8,698 nucleotides of DNA from Halovenus sp. (GTDB taxonomy: Archaea; Halobacteriota; Halobacteria; Halobacteriales; Haloarculaceae): assembly GCA_003551265.1 (NCBI GenBank), contig PUMG01000372.1, forward strand, positions 1-8,698, in the 5' to 3' direction. A program made the translations under genes and the position numbers. Shown in pieces: positions 5,629-8,698 of this stretch; the first letter of the stretch is position 1, and each line of letters begins with the position of its first letter. The notes under the pieces are model-generated. The model made no database searches. It was given only the letters and a program-made list of their open reading frames with translations, and was not told the DNA's origin.

Positions 5629-6663
5629 GTGACGACGGAGTTCGAATTCGAGTTACAGGTCTGCCAGTGGGCCGAACACCACTGGGTACCGAGCACCGAG
5701 CGCGAGCGCTCGGTCATCGTCGCCCGTCAACTCGGCACGAAACACCGGCGCTGGGATACGCTGGTTATCGAGTGTGACCCGAAGGGACTGGCTGCACGCG
5801 CACACTTCGGTCCGAAACGGCTGGATTCAGATCTCTTGCACGTCGTCAGAAATGCACCAGAGGAGTGGCAGTGGTACCGCGACGCACTCCCAGAGCCAGC
5901 GTATCCGTGGCGGTACGTCAGAGAGGCGGTCCATCGGGCTGCAGACAGGGGCGTCATTGAGCGCCGTCGCGGGGATAATGGTCGCATCGAACTGCGTCGC
6001 CGCTGGAACTACCCGGAGTGGGTCGAGCGAATCATCGCCATCGAGAACAAACCGGACCTTGACGCGAGCGCAGCACGCGATCTCAGACCACAGCTCGAAA
6101 CTGATGTTGCGCTCGGGCTTGCCGACGAAGTCTGGGTGGCGACTCGGGAGACGAGCGACGCTATTGCACCTGTGCTCCTCGAAGATATTCCGGTGGAGGC
6201 TGGTATTCTCATGGTCAGCGAAGGAAGCCGTGGTGCGAGTGCTGTCGACGTGGCCTGGCAACCCCGGACACTCGATGTCGACGGAGTGGGAACGCGAATT
6301 CTTGAGCGGCCGGGCAGTAATGAGTTCGATAGCTCTGCCTGTCGCTTCGAGTACGTCGATGTCGACTGGAAGCAAGAGAGACGGCTGGCGATTGCCGAGC
6401 GAGCTTACGAACGCGGGTGGCGGTCGTACCTCGATTCGATGCGCCCCGACTGTCGACACTTCGAACTCGATGGGGATACTGCGGTTGCTCGTCCGTTCTG
6501 CCGGGCGAAAGAGACTCACCAGACACAGCGCGAGTGTGCCCACTCCTGTCCGGCGTTCGAACCAGAGCCGCCTGCCTGGCGACAGCGAGGGTGGCCAATC
6601 GAGGGCGGCCCCGGAAAGACAATCAAACGCTTGCTCTCTCGACAGCGCGAACGGGTACGGTGA
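5629..6663 (+). CDS. DUF5787 family protein; possible PD-(D/E)XK-like nuclease with a four-Cys cluster
   Basis: A 344-residue protein matching my memory of haloarchaeal DUF5787: N-terminal TEFEFELQVC, VARQLG, a strand RRWDTLVIE (40-48), a helical segment about 80-110, IAIENKPDL (136-144), LETDVALGLADEVWVAT (156-172), and a C-terminal Cys array C275-x15-C291-x11-C303-x3-C307. I infer an endonuclease-like core: D43 before a beta strand, then E139-x-K141 at a strand end, as in PD-(D/E)XK enzymes. C12 plus the C-terminal cysteines recall the Fe-S clusters of Cas4/AddB nucleases. Function is otherwise unknown. GTG 5629 is chosen because the family motif starts there and a CATACAAA box (5594-5601) precedes it. 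GTG 5614 is an alternative, and the in-frame ATG at 5410 lies inside the opposing DUF5783 gene. Confidence 0.82.
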   Translation: MTTEFEFELQVCQWAEHHWVPSTERERSVIVARQLGTKHRRWDTLVIECDPKGLAARAHFGPKRLDSDLLHVVRNAPEEWQWYRDALPEPAYPWRYVREAVHRAADRGVIERRRGDNGRIELRRRWNYPEWVERIIAIENKPDLDASAARDLRPQLETDVALGLADEVWVATRETSDAIAPVLLEDIPVEAGILMVSEGSRGASAVDVAWQPRTLDVDGVGTRILERPGSNEFDSSACRFEYVDVDWKQERRLAIAERAYERGWRSYLDSMRPDCRHFELDGDTAVARPFCRAKETHQTQRECAHSCPAFEPEPPAWRQRGWPIEGGPGKTIKRLLSRQRERVR

Positions 6664-6748
6664 ACCGTTGTTCGAGGGGAGAGAACACACCAGAAGAGTT
6701 CCCTGATATCAGAATGTACAAGTTCACACATCCCCGAAGAATGGACAG

Positions 6749-7126
6749 ATGCAGCACCGTTCGCGCCGACAGTATCTGCAGTTGTCCGGGGGGGCCGTCG
6801 CAGTCGCCCTCGCTGGGTGTGTCGCAGGCGATGATGATGACCGTCCCGACTTTCTCGTCACGGACACTGCCTTCAGTATTCAGGACTCCGGCGACATGAA
6901 CGTGCAGATTACCATCGAGAACGGAAGCGGCGAACGCCAGCGAAGCGACGTCGAAATCATCGTGCGCTACACCGGCGGCGACGAGACGAAAGACTGGGAA
7001 CAGACCGACACGGTCGAACTGGCTGGAGCCACCGAGATGACCCGTCAGTACCAGTTCGAGGACGTCTACCAGCCCGGTTCTGGGCCGGAGGACTACGATA
7101 TCGACGCACAGTTGGTCGATTCGTGA
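6749..7126 (+). CDS. Tat-exported haloarchaeal lipoprotein
   Basis: A 125-residue precursor. Residues 1-24 form a twin-arginine lipoprotein signal: SRRQYLQLSG, a hydrophobic run, then LAGC with the lipid-modified Cys at 24. After an acidic linker (GDDDD), the mature part has alternating strands typical of an Ig-like/FxLYD-type domain: FLVTDTAFSIQDSGDMNVQI, IENGSGERQRSDVEIIVRY, and MTRQYQFEDVY. This suggests a surface-anchored protein with one beta-sandwich; no substrate or partner can be inferred. ATG 6749 places the RR motif at the expected position. The next ATG upstream (6741) is out of frame. The promoter is weak by eye. It lies 85 bp after the DUF5787 gene and ends before the structured intergenic region. 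Confidence 0.8.
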   Translation: MQHRSRRQYLQLSGGAVAVALAGCVAGDDDDRPDFLVTDTAFSIQDSGDMNVQITIENGSGERQRSDVEIIVRYTGGDETKDWEQTDTVELAGATEMTRQYQFEDVYQPGSGPEDYDIDAQLVDS

Positions 7127-7135
7127 GCGACAGTC

Positions 7136-7233
7136 GTCAGAGTATTCTAGGGATTATTGTACCTGTACAACAATTCTCGCTGGGACGTACCGCGAGAAAT
7201 CTACCATGACGTAGGATAATCCCTATAACTGAC
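7136..7233. repeat. Cloverleaf-like set of nested inverted repeats (possible ncRNA, terminator or DNA structure)
   Basis: An outer stem pairs TAGGGATTAT (7148-7157) perfectly with ATAATCCCTA (7216-7225). It extends by TT/AA (7145-7146 with 7227-7228) and GTCAG/CTGAC (7136-7140 with 7229-7233) across one mismatch and a 4-nt bulge. Inside are three hairpins: TTGTAC-CT-GTACAA (7157-7170, sharing one base with the outer arm), TTCTCGC (7174-7180) with GCGAGAA (7192-7198), and CTAC-6 nt-GTAG (7201-7214). It fills the gap between the lipoprotein and the membrane protein genes. The right outer arm overlaps the next gene's TATA box. It lacks the T-loop and D-loop consensus of a tRNA. Confidence 0.6.
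7223..7229 (+). promoter_or_regulatory. TATA box for the four-helix membrane protein
   Basis: CTATAAC is centred 27 bp before ATG 7253, implying a leaderless transcript. It lies inside the right arm of the large inverted repeat, so folding or protein binding of that arm would compete with TBP. Confidence 0.55.
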
Positions 7234-7252
7234 ACAGCCCAAATCGGGAGCG

Positions 7253-7630
7253 ATGACCACTGCCAGTCTGGAGACGTCCCTGCTCGTGTTCGCTGTCAGC
7301 CTGCTCGTTGGCGGGCTGGCGATTCACCTCGGAGCCAAACTCGCGCTGAAATCCCGTAGCTACTCTCATGCTGTCGTGACTGCGCTTTTCGGTGCGCTCG
7401 CGTGGACGCTCGTCGAGATACTGTTCGCTCGAATCGGCATCGGTGGCGTGCTCTCCTCATTCGTTGCGCTACTCGTCTGGGTGTGGGTTGTCCGGCGGCG
7501 CTACAGCGTGGGCTGGATTCGTGCGAGCATCATCGGCATCGGCGCGTGGCTCGGTGCCGTCGTCGTCCTGTTCGTTCTCGCGCTGGTCGGTCTTGGAGAC
7601 CTCGAAGCGCTCGGCGTGCCCGGTGTGTGA
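7253..7630 (+). CDS. Four-helix integral membrane protein, unknown function
   Basis: A 125-residue hydrophobic protein with four predicted transmembrane helices (about 8-30, 39-59, 62-81 and 90-114). Short charged loops follow helix 1 (KSRSYSH) and helix 3 (RRRYSVGWIR), so the positive charges predict cytoplasmic loops between helices 1 and 2 and between 3 and 4. There is no soluble domain, cofactor motif or known transporter signature. Similar small hydrophobic proteins are common in haloarchaea, but I cannot name a family. ATG 7253 is fixed by the TATA box 27 bp upstream. The TGA (7628-7630) directly abuts the TATA box of the next gene, so the two genes are packed but separately promoted. 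Confidence 0.78.
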   Translation: MTTASLETSLLVFAVSLLVGGLAIHLGAKLALKSRSYSHAVVTALFGALAWTLVEILFARIGIGGVLSSFVALLVWVWVVRRRYSVGWIRASIIGIGAWLGAVVVLFVLALVGLGDLEALGVPGV

Positions 7631-7636
7631 TTTATA
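7631..7636 (+). promoter_or_regulatory. TATA box for the NAD(P)HX repair gene
   Basis: TTTATA begins on the base after the preceding stop codon and is centred about 27 bp before ATG 7661, giving a leaderless start. Confidence 0.6.
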
Positions 7637-7660
7637 CCGACGGCAGCCGAACCAAGCAGC

Positions 7661-8698
7661 ATGATTACCGGTTCGGAGATGGCTGTCGTCGACGCGAACG
7701 CAGCAGCCCTCGGGGTTTCACGAAAGCAACTCATGGAGTCGAGCGGCAACGCAGTCGCTCAGATGCTCCAGCAGGTGGCAACTCCCGGAGACACCATCAG
7801 AATACTCGCTGGTCGAGGCAACAACGGCGGCGACGCGTTCGTCGCGGCCCGGTTTCTCCACGAGTTCGACGTCTCGGTCCGCCTCCTCGGTCGCGCCGAG
7901 ACCATCACCACCGATATCGCCCGGGAGAACTGGGACGCTCTGCTCGCAGGAGAGTACGACGTCGGGGAAGTGCGAGACTCTACCGCGCTCGAGTTGGGAG
8001 ACACAGACGTGCTGGTCGATGCGATGCTCGGCACAGGTATCCAGGGCGACCTTCGCGAGCCAGAAGCGACGGCTGCCCAGTTGCTGAACGACGCTGATGC
8101 ACCCGTCATCTCGGTCGACGTGCCATCTGGACTCGACACAGAGACGGGGGTTCTCGCTGAGAACGCGGTCGACGCCGACCACGTTGTCACGTTCCACGCC
8201 ACGAAACCCGGTCTCGCCGACCTCGATGCGACCGTGACCGTCGCGGACATCGGCGTGCCGAAGGCAGCCGAGACGTTCGTCGGACGCGGTGACCTGCTTC
8301 GCCTCGGTCGCGACCCGAACACACACAAGGGAGCTCACGGCGACGTGCTCGTTCTCGGGGGTGGCCCGTACACCGGTGCACCGGCACTCACCGCACAGGC
8401 GCTGTTACGGGCGGGTGCAGACCTCGCCAAGGTCGCCTGTCCCGACAGCATTGCCAGCGAGGTACAGGGATTCAGTGAGAATCTCATCGTGTATCCGCTG
8501 GCTGGCGACCGTCTCGAACGGGACCACGTCGACGTCATTCTGGCGCATGCTGCAGCACACGACGTACTCGTCGTCGGCCCGGGACTCGGAGACGATGACG
8601 AAACTCTGCAGGCTGTTTCGCTGATTCTCGAATCCTACGAGGGGACGGCGGTCGTCGATGCTGACGCCCTCCAGGTGGTTCCCGCAGTCGAGACCGAC
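7661..8698 (+). CDS. nnr: Bifunctional NAD(P)H-hydrate epimerase / ADP-dependent dehydratase, truncated by the window end
   Basis: The frame is open from ATG 7661 to the window edge (346 codons, no stop; a full bifunctional Nnr is usually near 480-500 residues). The N-terminal epimerase domain (about 1-205; YjeF_N) shows MESSGNAVAQ, the loop GRGNNGGDAFVAARFL (51-66), VDAMLGTGI (119-127), VISVDVPSGLDTETG (149-163) and TFHATKPGL (177-185). The C-terminal ADP-dependent dehydratase domain (from about 220; ribokinase-like) shows HKGAHGDVLVLGGGPYTGAP (222-241), VVGPGLG (304-310) and VVDADAL (331-337). The enzyme epimerises and dehydrates damaged NAD(P)H hydrates (NADHX, NADPHX) back to NAD(P)H in the cytoplasm. 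The ATG fits a leaderless start from the TATA box at 7631-7636. All motifs visible so far are intact. Confidence 0.93.
   Translation, partial: MITGSEMAVVDANAAALGVSRKQLMESSGNAVAQMLQQVATPGDTIRILAGRGNNGGDAFVAARFLHEFDVSVRLLGRAETITTDIARENWDALLAGEYDVGEVRDSTALELGDTDVLVDAMLGTGIQGDLREPEATAAQLLNDADAPVISVDVPSGLDTETGVLAENAVDADHVVTFHATKPGLADLDATVTVADIGVPKAAETFVGRGDLLRLGRDPNTHKGAHGDVLVLGGGPYTGAPALTAQALLRAGADLAKVACPDSIASEVQGFSENLIVYPLAGDRLERDHVDVILAHAAAHDVLVVGPGLGDDDETLQAVSLILESYEGTAVVDADALQVVPAVETD

Noticed and set aside
7148..7225. tRNA gene
   Set aside because: The cloverleaf has a 10-bp outer stem, a 2-nt loop in one arm, an 11-nt middle loop and no T-loop consensus on either strand, so it is not a canonical tRNA.
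7718..8338. Minus-strand open frame of about 200 codons opposite nnr
   Set aside because: The plus strand encodes intact NAD(P)HX epimerase motifs throughout; the antisense product resembles no family.

Overview
The window looks like chromosomal DNA from a halophilic archaeon (class Halobacteria). The proteins are strongly acidic (Asp/Glu-rich, few Lys). Most genes have a TATA-like element about 25-30 bp before the start codon and no Shine-Dalgarno site, which is the haloarchaeal leaderless pattern. Several families are, as I recall them, haloarchaea-specific (TbsP, RPA3/RPAP3, DUF5783, DUF5787). All identifications come from reading the sequence and from memory of the families; no search was run.

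Layout. Positions 1-554 (+) hold the downstream part of a TbsP-like transcription regulator interrupted by an in-frame TAG. Next is the single-stranded-DNA-binding operon rpa3-rpap3 (685-2214, +), preceded by a 14-bp palindrome, a TATA box and a possible 14-codon leader ORF that overlaps the rpa3 start as ATGA. A strong inverted repeat closes the operon. A ribbon-helix-helix/coiled-coil protein (2350-2793, +) converges on an AI-2E-family membrane permease (2822-3853, -).

Positions 3854-4261 carry no intact gene. They contain the permease promoter, an AT-rich stretch and a degenerate piece resembling the right end of an IS200/IS605 (IS1341-type, TnpB) element. Then come an NADPH-dependent FMN reductase-like flavoprotein (4262-4843, -) and a divergent PRC-barrel-like small protein (4926-5171, +). 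The latter converges on a DUF5783 gene (5207-5524, -); the two stop codons form the outer base pairs of one hairpin.

A DUF5787 protein (5629-6663, +) with nuclease-like and four-cysteine features follows, then a Tat-exported lipoprotein (6749-7126, +). A 98-nt intergenic segment (7136-7233) can fold as a cloverleaf-like set of nested inverted repeats. A four-helix membrane protein (7253-7630, +) comes next, and last a bifunctional NAD(P)H-hydrate repair enzyme (7661 to the window end, +), cut by the window edge.

Apart from rpa3-rpap3 the genes are mostly single transcription units with their own promoters. The window combines replication/repair, stress or redox housekeeping (flavoprotein, NAD(P)HX repair) and haloarchaeal proteins of unknown function. 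The most unusual signals are the cloverleaf-like intergenic element, the leaderless leader ORF before rpa3, the amber-interrupted tbsP-like gene and the orphan IS605-type end.
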